Part shown: positions 51,210 through 62,238 of the stretch, piece by piece | Numbering within the stretch: position 1 is the first letter of the stretch | Layout of the letters: each line of letters starts with the position of its first letter | DNA from: Linepithema humile | Lineage: Eukaryota; Arthropoda; Insecta; Hymenoptera; Formicidae | Direction: 5' to 3' | Length of the DNA stretch: 64,000 nucleotides | NCBI RefSeq assembly: GCF_040581485.1 | Contig: NC_090132.1 | Location: 15,010,146-15,074,145 of the forward strand | Translations under genes and position numbers: made by a program | The notes under the pieces: model-generated | The model's input: the letters and a program-made list of their open reading frames with translations, nothing else | What the model was told of the DNA's origin: nothing | Databases searched by the model: none

Positions 51210-53245
51210 GCTAGAGTTCGACACAGTGATGGCGAGACAACACACCCCCGTTCAACACAGGACGCACCCTTAACAGCATGAGGAAAGGTCTTGTCCGGAT
51301 GACCGATGACGGGCCACTCTGGAGAACCGGAAACTCTGTAGGGTGGAAACTGGCGGGAGAAATCTACATTTCCGCAATGGAAACAAGAAATTCTCCTATA
51401 ACAAATATTTCGTCCTATGTAATCCTCTGATCTCAGCGGCCTCAAACATCGAGTTACTCACGTTTTGCCGGCAGGATGAGGAAGAACCAGAATCGAACAA
51501 GAATCGTTCGTATGGAGAGAAGGGGAGCAAGGCTGTGCTATATAAATACTGAAAGAGAAAGAGGGACCAAGAAATGAATATTAAGCGTAAAAATACGACT
51601 CGCCTGTTTCCCAACGACAGTCAGAGAGATCCCCCATCAGTCACTTTTTTTAAATCACTTCTTTCTCTGACACACACTTGGTCTCTTCTACTTTTATTTA
51701 TACACGGCTAAATCCGCGTTAAGTTACATGTAGTGCTAAGTATTAACACCCCACGCTCGATATGCGTCAGGTGTCTTCATAAAACAAGTAATTTTGTTTG
51801 AAATAGGCAATAGATCTTACGACAAGAAGGACGATTCAAATACGTTTGTGCCGTGATCAAAAGAGTTAATTACAGTCGATTCCGGTTAATAAATAGGGTC
51901 ACCGGTTAATTGAGGCAACCGTTTATTTGGGACAAGATGTAAAAAGAAATTCCAATAAATGAGATCAGTGTTTGAATTTAGGGCAGCCGTTTAATTGAGC
52001 TAAATCGGCTAAAAACGTCTCGATGTGTATTTGATATTGATTATCAGTATTATGAATGATTTAGTTAGCAAAGAGTAATAATAAGAGTTTTCGGGAAACT
52101 CGGAGTCGCAGTATTGCCGTATAACTTAATAAACAACTGTAAAACTGCTGAGATAGTGTGAAAACCTTATCGATTATTTTAAATATTCTTCTTTCCTCTA
52201 ATATTCAAGCTACATCGTATCCTTCTTATCGTAAATTCCGCGGCGGAAGTATTGTAGAAATGAGCTAGTTTTTCGAGTATGGGCAACTCAATTACCTCGA
52301 TTGTGTAGAAGAGCTAATTAGAACACAAGAACTAAGTCATATCTCGTAGGAGAAAAACGAGAAGTTTTCGATCGAACACGGTATCAGCATTCCACAGAAC
52401 GTCAAGATTTTGCAATTGTACAAGATTACACAGAAATATAAATTATTGTGATTAATGCATTATTATCCTCAAGAAGTACATCTTGTCGTTTTATACCAAT
52501 CGTTGAATATAATAACGATGCGATCTTTAAAAATCATTCGCGATGAACAACGAAGTATAAACGAAAGCCATCGATGATACATAAAAGACAAAAGAAGAAA
52601 ATTCATATTTATTTTTCGAGTAATCGTTATTTCTTATTGATGCATGCGTAATCATTTTTACATATTTTTTTATAGTTACTTTTGCATCGTCATATTGATA
52701 ATTGCGCGAGAATTATTATCGGCAAAAAGACATCACATGAAAACTAACTATATATGCCAAATTGGCATTATAAATTCAGCAATAAATTGTACATATTTTA
52801 CGAATATATTATTACGCGTAAATGTGCTAAGGAAGAGAGTTTTGTATTACCAAACATTATTATAGCCAGTCTGCTATGACATGCAAGCTTGACTGATGAC
52901 GAATGTACCTAGGACATACGATGAATCAAATAAATAATTATTTAATAAGAAATAATTTGTTTTTTTAAGATGAAAGATACGCTCTTTCGTCATAATTCAT
53001 CATGAAATGCATTATATACGTATGTATGGCATCTCATTATTTTATATAATACATTTTTTATTGTAAATTGTATCGTATTGTATACCGCAGTCGATCTTCT
53101 TATTCGCGTTATCTCTATATAAGCTGCAAATTCAATGATGTGTAAGAAAAATAAGCTAAAATGGATGACAGATAGCCTAGTATAATTTTATTTTATTGAC
53201 ATTTTGCTCTATTTTTAGAACATATATAATTCAAAAAAAGTTTGA
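51210..53245. other. Non-coding stretch between dynamin distal exon and orphan gene
   Basis: Probable 3' UTR of the distal dynamin form and intergenic DNA. A single transposon end resembling pogo/Tigger elements is at about 51876. GC content is higher at 51150-51400. No coding exon recognised. Confidence 0.6.
51876..51990. mobile_element. Possible solo end of a pogo/Tigger-type element
   Basis: The sequence TACAGTCGATTCCGGTTAAT followed by repeated GGTTAATT/GTTTATTTGGGACA-like phrases resembles the terminal repeat of pogo/Tigger DNA transposons, which insert at TA and begin CAGT. No matching inverted end was found downstream, so this is at most a truncated end. Confidence 0.35.
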
Positions 53246-54025
53246 ATGATGTCAGGAGGGATCTGCCATAATGATTGCCGTAAACTTAATCAAATACTCG
53301 AGCAAGTGGAAGCTCTTTCGGATGTTGTGGATAAACTAAGGATGGAGATTGATTTGCTAAAAAAAGTATCCTTGAACGTAAATCAGGAGAATGTTTCTTT
53401 TGAGGCTTTTGCACAAACAGAGATCGTTACATACTCATTGCAAAAGAATGACAGAAAGACGTTAAATTGTAATCATCTTCTAAATCGAAATATCACGAGA
53501 AATGTGCAAACTAGTCCGTTAGTTCCAATGATGAGCGATAAACGATCTGTAATTTATACAGATCGATGCACAGGCGAATTATTAAAAGGTTGTGTGAAAC
53601 AAACATTCTTGAAAAATAAAACGAAGAAATATAAAAAATGCTCATGCAAGGACCAATGTCCTTATGCACTGTACAAATTGCCATGCAACAAATACAGATG
53701 CAACACTCCGGAAAAGAAAATAGATAATAAAATCAGTGACTTGACACTCGAGTGCCTAAGTTTCGGAAAGAAAAATAATTTTCTGACCTTCATCAATGCT
53801 GATGCAGTGCGAGATAAAAATGATAGACGTTTTGCGAATTTTTCCTCCGTCAAAAATGGAGTAGACGAACCTTCAGCTTCTTCGCTTTCTGTAGATCTCC
53901 AAGTTAATATTTCCAATCATTGCAGCTTGGAAAATATCGACGAATTCTTTAAGCGAAGAACAGCCAGAACATATGTCGTAAATAGAACAAGAAGAAACGA
54001 CGATTTAAAACAACAAAAAACATAG
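53246..54025 (+). CDS. Unrecognised 259-aa protein with coiled coil and Cys-rich patch
   Basis: Intronless frame from ATG ATG to TAG. The codon directly before the first ATG is TGA in frame, so the start is well bounded. I do not recognise the family. Residues 14-38 have a clean heptad pattern (L14, I17, V21, L24, V28, L31, I35, L38), predicting a short coiled coil. A Lys/Cys-rich patch follows, with Cys at 132, 134, 138, 147 and 152 (KCSCKDQC...C....C), which could bind a metal. The rest is polar and Ser/Asn/Lys-rich, with no signal peptide or membrane segment. A possible splice acceptor TCTATTTTTAG ends at 53218, so an upstream non-coding exon is possible. ATTAAA at 54115 may be a poly(A) signal. 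It could be a lineage-restricted gene; expression is unproven. Confidence 0.6.
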   Translation: MMSGGICHNDCRKLNQILEQVEALSDVVDKLRMEIDLLKKVSLNVNQENVSFEAFAQTEIVTYSLQKNDRKTLNCNHLLNRNITRNVQTSPLVPMMSDKRSVIYTDRCTGELLKGCVKQTFLKNKTKKYKKCSCKDQCPYALYKLPCNKYRCNTPEKKIDNKISDLTLECLSFGKKNNFLTFINADAVRDKNDRRFANFSSVKNGVDEPSASSLSVDLQVNISNHCSLENIDEFFKRRTARTYVVNRTRRNDDLKQQKT

Positions 54026-55370
54026 ACGAAAGAAGAGATTAATAAAATTAAGTTGAGGTGAATTAATGTTAATTTTATTCGATTTTATTCGACTTTTGGA
54101 ATTTATCTAAATGAATTAAAGATCAATTATTGGAATGATAGGAATGATAATATTACTGTCAGAAGTACCATACATTTTTTTAAATATAATTTATTATAAT
54201 TATAACATTTTTAAATACATGGATATGTGGATGTATAAATCACATGTTTATAGCGAAACATTTACATTCGAATATTCTTCGATATTTCTTTCGTACTAAC
54301 ACTTTGGCGGTTTCAAAGAATACGCAATACATTTCTACATTAATAAATTTCTTTCTACCAACATATCAATTTATTCATATCATCCAAATAAAAATAAATT
54401 TCTGCATGTCCTCAAATATATTATTAATATACTTAAGAGAATCTACTTTAATAATAATTTCGAAAAGATTGCACAGATACATATAGTGCATATTTTATTC
54501 GATTTGTGAAAGAATTTGTTGTTTTTATATCATTAGTTTTGAGTATCAAATTTGATTATAATTTGATAATTCGCACAATAATATGCATAAGCTGTACAAG
54601 AATGTAATTTGCAAATTAATCGTGTACATTAAATAACAATTGATTTTAGATAGACGACTATTTGAGGATGAAGTTATTATTACACAACTTGTAATATGAT
54701 AACTGGAATAGAAAACATGGAATGTTTTACATGCAGTATGATTTTACATCTCGTACTACGATTTTTCCATATCCATTATAAAACGTACGTTTATGTTTTG
54801 CACGATGACACAGAACTCAGAAGTGAGACTCGGTTATAAAAATTTTTCTGCGTGTAAAAAAGTACAAATCGCATCGATGAAAGATCATCAGTTTGAGCTT
54901 TGCAAAATCCTCCTGATCTTAAACTCTTACAATAAGTAATGGAAGAACATTTACAGATATAATATTAATTACATATATCGAAAAAATAACGATCGTTAAT
55001 CAATTTACTGAGAAATATAAATATCTAAGTGAACCTCTGAATTAAGCTTTCTATACGTACATACTTTCATATCACTATATATGAAGGAACATGTAGGAGC
55101 TATACGTTCATGGAAAGTGATAACAGAATAAAGCTCTCATTCATATGTACAATTTCTGCAGGTACCATTTTGAGAATCGACCAACCGCAAATTCGCTGAT
55201 TGATTAGGATTCCGATTACGGCGTTCAGGGAGCGCGTTATCAGCGCTACTGCGTCGTTTTATCCGTGTTTTACCTCTAATGAGCGATAAAGATAGAATTG
55301 TGCGCTGATAGCGCGCTCCCCGAACGCAGCCTATGACTCGAATGCTAATTGTTTCATTATGCGCGTTATC
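54026..55370. other. Intergenic stretch between convergent orphan gene and AGPAT
   Basis: AT-rich, with no coding exon. Near its right end a GC-rich palindrome (55221-55327) sits about 45 bases past the AGPAT stop, probably inside its 3' UTR. Confidence 0.6.
55221..55327. mobile_element. GC-rich palindromic MITE near AGPAT stop
   Basis: GCGTTCAGGGAGCGCGTTAT... at 55221-55246 pairs with 55302-55327 with two mismatches. The ends read GGCTGCGTTC-like, as in the inner arms of the element at 9364-9465, suggesting one family. There is no coding capacity. Confidence 0.7.
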
Positions 55371-58300
55371 TTACTCACATTTCAAGCTTCGCATTTGCTC
55401 GTCAATACATTCCGCCGTGGATTTTATAAAACTTTTATTCATAACTTCGTATGCCTGCTGCATAAGCTTTGGAAGATCGTCCTTGGTCATACCAGCGGTA
55501 GGAATAGCTGGTAGAACTGTAATATAACTAGTTCCTGAAATATGAAATTAAATTGATCAAATTTACTGTTGTCTGCTAATATTTGGCTACTCGAAATATT
55601 TGTTTTGTTTACTTATTTAAGTATACATATACAGAGTGTCTCAGAATAACCACGACGTGAGCGGATGGAACACAGTAGCAATTAATTAAGAAGAATTGGC
55701 GAATGAGTGTGCATTTCGCGTGACTAGATCATAGGAGGTACGTTCTAGACTCTAGGTGTAATAGCGGCGAGCATCGCACGACAACGAAGTTTGGTCGGTC
55801 GGCGAAAACAAAATTAACACGTGAACAGCGAGCAGAAGATTTTTTTTTTTTACTTTTCGTTGCCGTGCGACACTCGCTGCTATTAATTCTACATCTTACA
55901 ATCAAACCGCGCAAAACGCACGCTTATTCGCCAATTTTTTTAAATTAATTTTTCTATAATTATTACAAATATTGCAAAACGGTAAAGAACTTTGCAGTTC
56001 GGCTTACTGTGCTCCATTCGCTCACAAGCATTGTTGTGGTTATTCTAATTCTTGTATACTATTATATATATATGTTATATTACCGTCAAGCCCGAAGGAT
56101 CGACAATCCTAAGACTGCCTGAACGAAGTTAAGACTGTTAACACTTTCGCGACCGTTATATATTCGACTCTGCTCAATGCTTGGAGCCGCTAAGATTCGA
56201 CATTTCATATTACACGATCTAATACAATGATATAAAAAAACAATAAGCGTAAAATCACGCGACCGGCTCCTGACTTATACCGAAGTATAAACGTAAAAAT
56301 ACGTGACCGGCTCCTGACTTACACCAAAATGTAAACGTAGAAATACGGGGCCGATCGTGAAAGTGTTAAGAGCGTTTTAGACAATGTTCAAAATGAAACT
56401 TTATTTTGAACTTTACCTGAAAACCATTTAGGCAACCTTAACTCTTTGCAATCGAAATTCGGGATAATCCCGGCACAAGCGTGCGTGGCTTGTTTAGATA
56501 ACGCAGCACAATGTGGCTAATCTTATCGTACTGCACACACACATGTTTGTGCATTGTATATATAACAAATAAATATTAAACAAACCTTGGACTCTTCATC
56601 CGTAGCGTGAGTTAGTTTTTTGAACGCACAACGGGCAACAGAAAGATTTTCGTAAGAAAAGTTTTAACATTATTGTTCCATTATTGTTATCTTATTATTA
56701 TATGTTTTTGTGATAATATCTGAATCAGGTTATTATTGCGATACTTGTACCCGAAAACTAGGACTTCATATCGGGGACTGTTTTGAAAAATATCATACTC
56801 AAGAAAAATATAAAACGTAATATTATAATAAAATTTGATAAAAAGTATTGTCTTTTATTAGAATACAATATTCATGTAAGTAAAATTAATTTTATAGGCT
56901 TTTTACAGCAATAATTGATTCAGCCTACGTCCCGGTGTGTGAGCGAAATTAATTCCGACGAGATACCCATGCTAAAAAGTATTACGATCGCAAAGAGTAA
57001 AGATTGCCTAAAGCGCAATGCCTTAGGCAATGTCTGAATGTTGATATTCTAGTTCATACATAGCCTAGATAATTTTAACCTAATCTAAGCCAAGGTTACC
57101 TAAGTAATAATCCTAAGTTTACCCGATTGAACTAGGCAATGCAAAGATGAACAAGTGTTTTTTATCGGTCAAAATAAGTGACGATATTCTTTAAAAAAAT
57201 ACCTCCTATGACCTCCATTATGAAGATAAAACGATTGAAAACGACAAAATTGCATCCATGAAAACAAAGTTTATGACAAATTTGGAAAATATCAAAAGAG
57301 ATCCTAACCAGTTTTTTATAAAATCCATTAATAATTCAGAAAATTATAAAGGAAGTAAAGGAGGCTAAGAAACCACTTATAAAAACAAATTTACAGTATC
57401 GACGGCTTAAAAGGTATGATATTTGCGTTGGAGATTGCAAGAAACTAATTCAGCCTGTCTCTGAAGAATCAATAGACGTGAAATATACAAAACTAAAGAA
57501 GAATTTTTCGACACCATTCATAGTCAATATCAATGTCCATGTGTAAAGACAGAATGATATCTGAATTGAGAAAAAAGTATGCTAATGCAACAAGAGGCTA
57601 TATAAATTGCTATTTGGCATTTTGCGAAGTATGTCAAAGACTATACAGAAGAGGTAGCATAAATTTTGATGCATATTGAACCGCCTTCTGTTCTTCAATA
57701 TGAAAATGGCCATGAATTTGCTAATCGTATATAGAAGAATTGTTATAGAAGAGCTAAAGTGTGATCACAGTTATCACAGTCCATAATTCATGGTAAGCTC
57801 AAACGTTCTCAAAATCAGGGTAGCGTGGAACGGTCAAACCAAGACGCAGAAAATGTGATTTCTGCTTGGATTTTTGCACTGGAATGAAGATTTTCGATTT
57901 TACCAACTTCAAAAGAACAGCACTTACCATTCAGAGATTCGTCAAATGCCACTTGAGGCTATGTTTGGTAAGAATTAATTTATTAACTTAAAAATGACGG
58001 ACGGATAAACCTATTTTTGTTGTGCTGAAAATATCTTTCTTTTTATCATGAGTAGTAAAGTACACGTTGATATTTAAGCTCTTCCGGATTCTATTAGAAA
58101 GGTTTTGAAAACGAAAGATCTAGAAAAGGCTATTGAGTCTAATAAAAGCAAAGACAGTTTACAAGAAGAACCGAAAGAAAATGGAGAAGACGTTAATCAA
58201 GAAAAGAATTGCATTTATGTCTGGCATATCAGAGCAAAACGGATGTATATTCCGATTTGTTGCGTCTGCAAAAAGAAATCGACTGGAACCCATAAAAATG

Positions 58301-60402
58301 CTTTGCTTGTAGGCGTAACGTTCATATTATTTGCAGTCAAAACATCAGCTCAATAGTGAAGAAGGATATGGGAGCTCAGTTTTATGCCTTTTATCCAAAA
58401 GAAATCGCAAGAAAAAAAATAAGCTAACAGCATATTTGGCCTTAGAAAAACAAGCAGAAAAAATTACAGCAGTTTCTGTTAAGAAATTCCCAAAGATCAG
58501 TGTTAGAAAATTTGTGATTGTGCCAATACCAAGTGTTGACTGATCAAAAGGAAACGTTAAAAATATCAGAGATGGTTCTCGAATCGAACAATAATGGTTT
58601 CTACAAAATTGGAACAAAAAAAGAGGATTATTTCTTCTCTATTTGTGAGAAATCAAATTCAAGAATGCCGTAAAAATTTTTTAAAAAAGAAAGAAATTCC
58701 TGAAAAAGAATATTCGTTAAGATCAATAAGCAATCGAAATTCCGCTTTCGGAGGCCAGGGATTTTCTGAGTGTAACTGTCTAAAAAAATGCACCACAAAT
58801 GCTTGTAAAAAGGCAAAACTTAAAATGTAATTCTCGATCATAACTCTAACCCTTGCGTAAATAAGTAGCGTAAATTGTTCATCTGTTTTCAACTTGGTCT
58901 TTAAGTTTTTGTTTGATAAATTCTCCTTCTATCACCTACATGTTTTTGTTTTACAAATTCTTGTTCTTAAATTTTTAACACTCTATTTCACTCTCTCGTG
59001 TTTGTTCATTGTCACATCTATTTCATGTTTTCTAAATCCCGGAAAACCGAAATTAACATTGCCTAGCTCAGTTGGGTAAACTTAAGATTGCCTAGGCCAT
59101 GTACGAACTAGAATATCAATATTGCCTGACATCTGAAAGACATCCAACAGACATCAGAAAATAATGACGTCTTTTGAATGTCTTTCAGATGTTTTTAAGA
59201 TTGTCTGGGATTCGGACCGCTTTAGGCAATCTTAAGGCTGCCTAAATTGTTTTCAGGCAAAGTCCGAAATAAAGTTTCATTTCGGATATTACCTAAAACA
59301 CTCTTGATAATTTTAACTTTGTCTAGGCAATTTTAGGATTGCCGATCCTTCGGGCTTAGAATCCGCCCAGTAACATATATATTACATTATAATTTAATAT
59401 TTTTATGTTTACTCCATGTCTTTACCTGATTGAAATCTCTTTAGCTTTCCGTCCAAGAAGTAGTATTTTGATACGACAACAGGTTGAATCGGCATTTGTG
59501 TCTCAATCGCAACATGGAAAGCACCTTTTTTAAATGGAAGCAACGAATTACCCGAATGTCGATGTCCTTCAGGAAATAAAAGCAATCTCCGCTAGAAAAT
59601 TTAATCGGAAATATACTTTAAATAATAATACAAAAATGTTAATTCAAAATACATATTAATATATTTTACATGTGTTATTATAAGTCGCTGTATCATCAAC
59701 AACACAAGGATATATTTTCTGTGTACGCAAAATCACCTTAGACAGACGGATTGATTCCGATGTAGCATTGATAATCCGACAGGATTCTTCGGCCTTTCTT
59801 CTGTCAATGAACACTGTTCCCCAAAGCCAGCACGCGAGGCCAAATGGTCCCAAGTATAAAATCTCCTTTTTAGAAACAACGCTACAGTTATCCATCGCTA
59901 ACCACAATTTACCTAAAACTATGTGGCCAATTTTATTATACATATAACATAATGCAAGTCTACTTGATCTTACATTATTTGATCAGTTTTTGAATTTAAT
60001 ATGACAAATTTAATTACCACAAAGATCCAATGAGCTCTGATGATTAATGAGTACAACACAGCCCGAATCTTGGACAATGTTCTCTTTTCCACGAAAATGG
60101 AAATTGATCCCAATGATCTTTGCTATTTTTACGACGCACCTGGCCGGTACTCTGAAAGATTTCATCTCGTTATGCGCAAGACTCCACGTGTAAAATTTTA
60201 TTTTATTTGTAGATCACATGGAAGCTTACAGAGCGTTTTTCCAGCTGCCAATTCGAAATAGCATAAAAGGTATCCATAATCCTGCCGATAGTGCGCTTCC
60301 TATTATAAAGAAAATAAACTTTGCTCGATATCGCATGCTCTCGCTCAAGGCGCAAAGCATCACGAAGAGAAATATCAAGACGATGCCGCTCGTCGTGCAC
60401 AT
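55371..60402 (-). CDS. Agpat: 1-acyl-sn-glycerol-3-phosphate acyltransferase (AGPAT), five exons
   Basis: Exons on the complement: 60230-60402, 60018-60151, 59737-59912, 59426-59591 and 55371-55534. Phases close, giving 270 aa plus TAA. This membrane enzyme of the endoplasmic reticulum acylates lysophosphatidic acid to phosphatidic acid. N-terminal hydrophobic segments are at about 6-19 and 28-49. The catalytic HX4D motif is NHQSSLD (His95, Asp100), block II is GTVFIDR at 134-140, and the substrate-binding block reads FPEGHR at 167-172, where most members have EGTR. VLPAIPTAGMTKDD near the C-terminus matches the final conserved block. The start is the first Met in the exon; an acceptor TGGTTTCAG upstream shows that a 5' exon exists, so a slightly longer N-terminus is possible. 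The last intron (3.9 kb) is packed with transposons. Confidence 0.93.
55632..56054. mobile_element. Long palindromic MITE in the last AGPAT intron
   Basis: About 420 bp flanked by TA, with arms of nearly 200 bp. Matching blocks on the two arms include GAATAACCAC, TGAGCG.ATGGA.CACAGTA, AATTGGCGAAT and TAATAGC.GCGAG..TCGCAC..CAACGAA. The left end CAGAGTGTCTCAGAATAACC resembles Tc1/mariner-type termini. There is no coding frame. Confidence 0.7.
56142..56365. mobile_element. TTAA-flanked (piggyBac-type) MITE nested in the left repeat
   Basis: Bordered by TTAA at 56138-56141 and 56366-56369. Ends are inverted repeats: CACTTTCGCGACCG and the reverse complement CACTTTCACGATCGG. Inside, a unit of about 45 bp (CGTAAAAATACGTGACCGGC...) is repeated in tandem two and a half times. 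Removing it restores continuity with the opposite inverted repeat of the host element. Confidence 0.8.
56442..56997. mobile_element. Second TTAA-flanked MITE nested in the left repeat
   Basis: Left border TTAA at 56438-56441, right border TAAA at 56998-57001 (one change from TTAA). Terminal repeats CTCTTTGCAATCG and the reverse complement CTCTTTGCGATCG. The opposite arm of the host element has an unbroken CTTAAGATTGCC at the corresponding place, so the insertion point is clear. Confidence 0.75.
57380..58850 (+). pseudogene. KRBA2-like integrase/transposase remnant
   Basis: At least four collinear fragments in different frames. The N-terminal part (57390-57540) has YRRLKRYDICVGDCKKLI. An H2C2-type region (57545-57665) has ISELRKKYANATRGYI and CEVCQ. 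The integrase end (57690-57960) has PPSVLQYENGHEFAN, where a typical SDNG is YENG, and NQGSVERSNQDAENVISAW. The C-terminal domain (58105-58830) has NSEEGYGSSVLC, LEKQAEKITAVS and FGGQGFSECNCLKKC. Multiple stops and frameshifts and a missing catalytic segment make it inactive. Family assignment is from memory of conserved phrases, without a search. Confidence 0.7.
59129..59192. mobile_element. 64-bp hairpin insertion in the right repeat
   Basis: ACATCTGAAAGACATCCAAC at one end pairs with a GATGTCTTTCAGATGT-like sequence at the other. It is absent from the corresponding place in the left repeat of the host transposon. The GATGTCTTT wording resembles the MITE at 62239-62352. Confidence 0.6.
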
Positions 60403-62238
60403 ACCACATAATACTCTGAAACCATACAAAATTATCAATTATATCAATTATCCATTAAATATACTATATTTGAAGATCAAAATTAAATAATAAATTAAAT
60501 TATGATTAAGTTAGAATTTATTTCTAAACTGTTCAAAATCCATATTTTTCAAACCTCACATTTCAATTGTTATTAAAATCCGATGTAACTATTCGTTATA
60601 TTTTTATTTTCAACTAAAATAAAAAATTTATCGCAATAATTGTTTCTTCCACGTAAGAAAAGAGTAAGATTTAATTATCAACAAATAAAAAGCACTGAGT
60701 CTATTTAAAGAGCATGATAGACATTAGAAAATTTACACTAAAATTTATTAACCTATTCTTTATTTATAATTATAGAAAATATGTTTTATTTTTAAAAAGT
60801 TGGCTTCAAACGAATCATGTTCGTTTTTTGCAGTTCTATATATACATAAGAACTCACGTGCATCGTTGCGCACTTATGCTATAAATTCATTTTTATGGTC
60901 AATTAAAAGTCTATTAAAAGACAGGCTCTCTATGGCTGATTAAAATATGCTTAGCAGTTTTAGAGTTAAAATATGCTTAGCAGTTTTAGAAGATAAGATG
61001 ATGACGTAAAATAATTTGATATCTTTTCAGAAACTCGTCAACAAATTAATATTACAAGGTTGCTATTTTTCTACGTAATTTATTTTCAATTTATTCATGA
61101 CAACACAAATAATCCACAAATAACTATTTCGTATCTGATCACATATGATCACGTATGATTACGTATGTGATTACGTACGTGATAGACAATCAGAGCTGAT
61201 TGTTATGTAAATTTCTTTATAGGTATATATGCGTAATATTTCATCGTTACATATAAATTGTCGAATTCCAAAAGTTTCAATTTTGTGCAAAAAGTCTTTA
61301 CAAAATAAATAATTTCTGATAACTAATTACTACGCACATGTCGTTAAAATAACAAATTTATGATAAATTTATGGAAATATAGAAAATTATAAAACTCATG
61401 CATATTCTATAACCGATGATTATAATTGACGGACACTGATCGTGTGTCAATGAAATCATAATATTACCTCAATTTATTTATTATTATTTATTTCTAATAT
61501 TATTATTTTTATAAGATTATTTATATTTATCTTAATTAATAATTTTATAGGTTTATTCCCCTATATTTTTACAGCTTCTAGACATATAAGATTTTGCATA
61601 TCAATATCATTAACTCTATGATTATAGTTATTTATAGGTTTATAAACTATTTAAATGACTTTTTAGTCCATTTAACCCCTCATGGTACCCCTACTATTTT
61701 AATACCTTTTATAGTTTTAATTGAATCAATTAATTGTGTCAATGAAATCATAATTTTCTTTCACATGAGTTTAAAGTTCGATTTGTATCAGATTTTCCAT
61801 TTATTTTCAAGCATTAATGAAAGGTGATATCAATGGACAGATTTAATCTTTATATATAGATTACATGTTTTACTGACTGTACAGATTCAAATATAAACTG
61901 TACTTCGTACTTTGTATCTTCTATCGTTGAGAGATAAAAATGGGTTTAAATATATCACACAAATATCATTTAAATAAAGTTGAATGTCACATAAATAGTA
62001 TATTTATGCAAATAAATAAAATATTATGTTTGTGTATCACAATTTCTACGTTTCTACGAAATATACATGTATGTTCGCAATGCTATGAACCAGTTCATTG
62101 TTCTGCGAATAAATGTAAAATATAAACATTTTGTGATAATCACATTACTTAATTCTTGTGCGATAATGCCGATGAATCGTTTTTGTTCTGGCACGCACAG
62201 TATTGTGTCAGATCACATTATGAATTGGCTCTTAGCAT

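Larger units (their letters stand above)
56088..59357 (+). mobile_element. Decayed KRBA2-like DNA transposon with long inverted repeats
   Basis: Ends are inverted: AAGCCCGAAGGATCGACAAT at 56088 and the reverse complement of 59338-59357. Similarity continues inward for roughly 300 bp on each side once insertions are discounted. The internal plus-strand sequence 57380-58850 carries broken pieces of an integrase-type transposase: YRRLKRYDI, then ATRGYINCYLAFCEVCQ, then an NGHEFAN-like block, then NQGSVERSNQD, then a C-terminal part with LEKQAEKITA, IPIPSVD-like VPIPSVD and a Cys-rich end. This order matches the transposase group annotated in animals as KRAB-A domain-containing protein 2-like. 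Frames are interrupted by stops and shifts, and the segment with the first catalytic Asp appears deleted. It lies within the last AGPAT intron, opposite to that gene. Confidence 0.75.
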
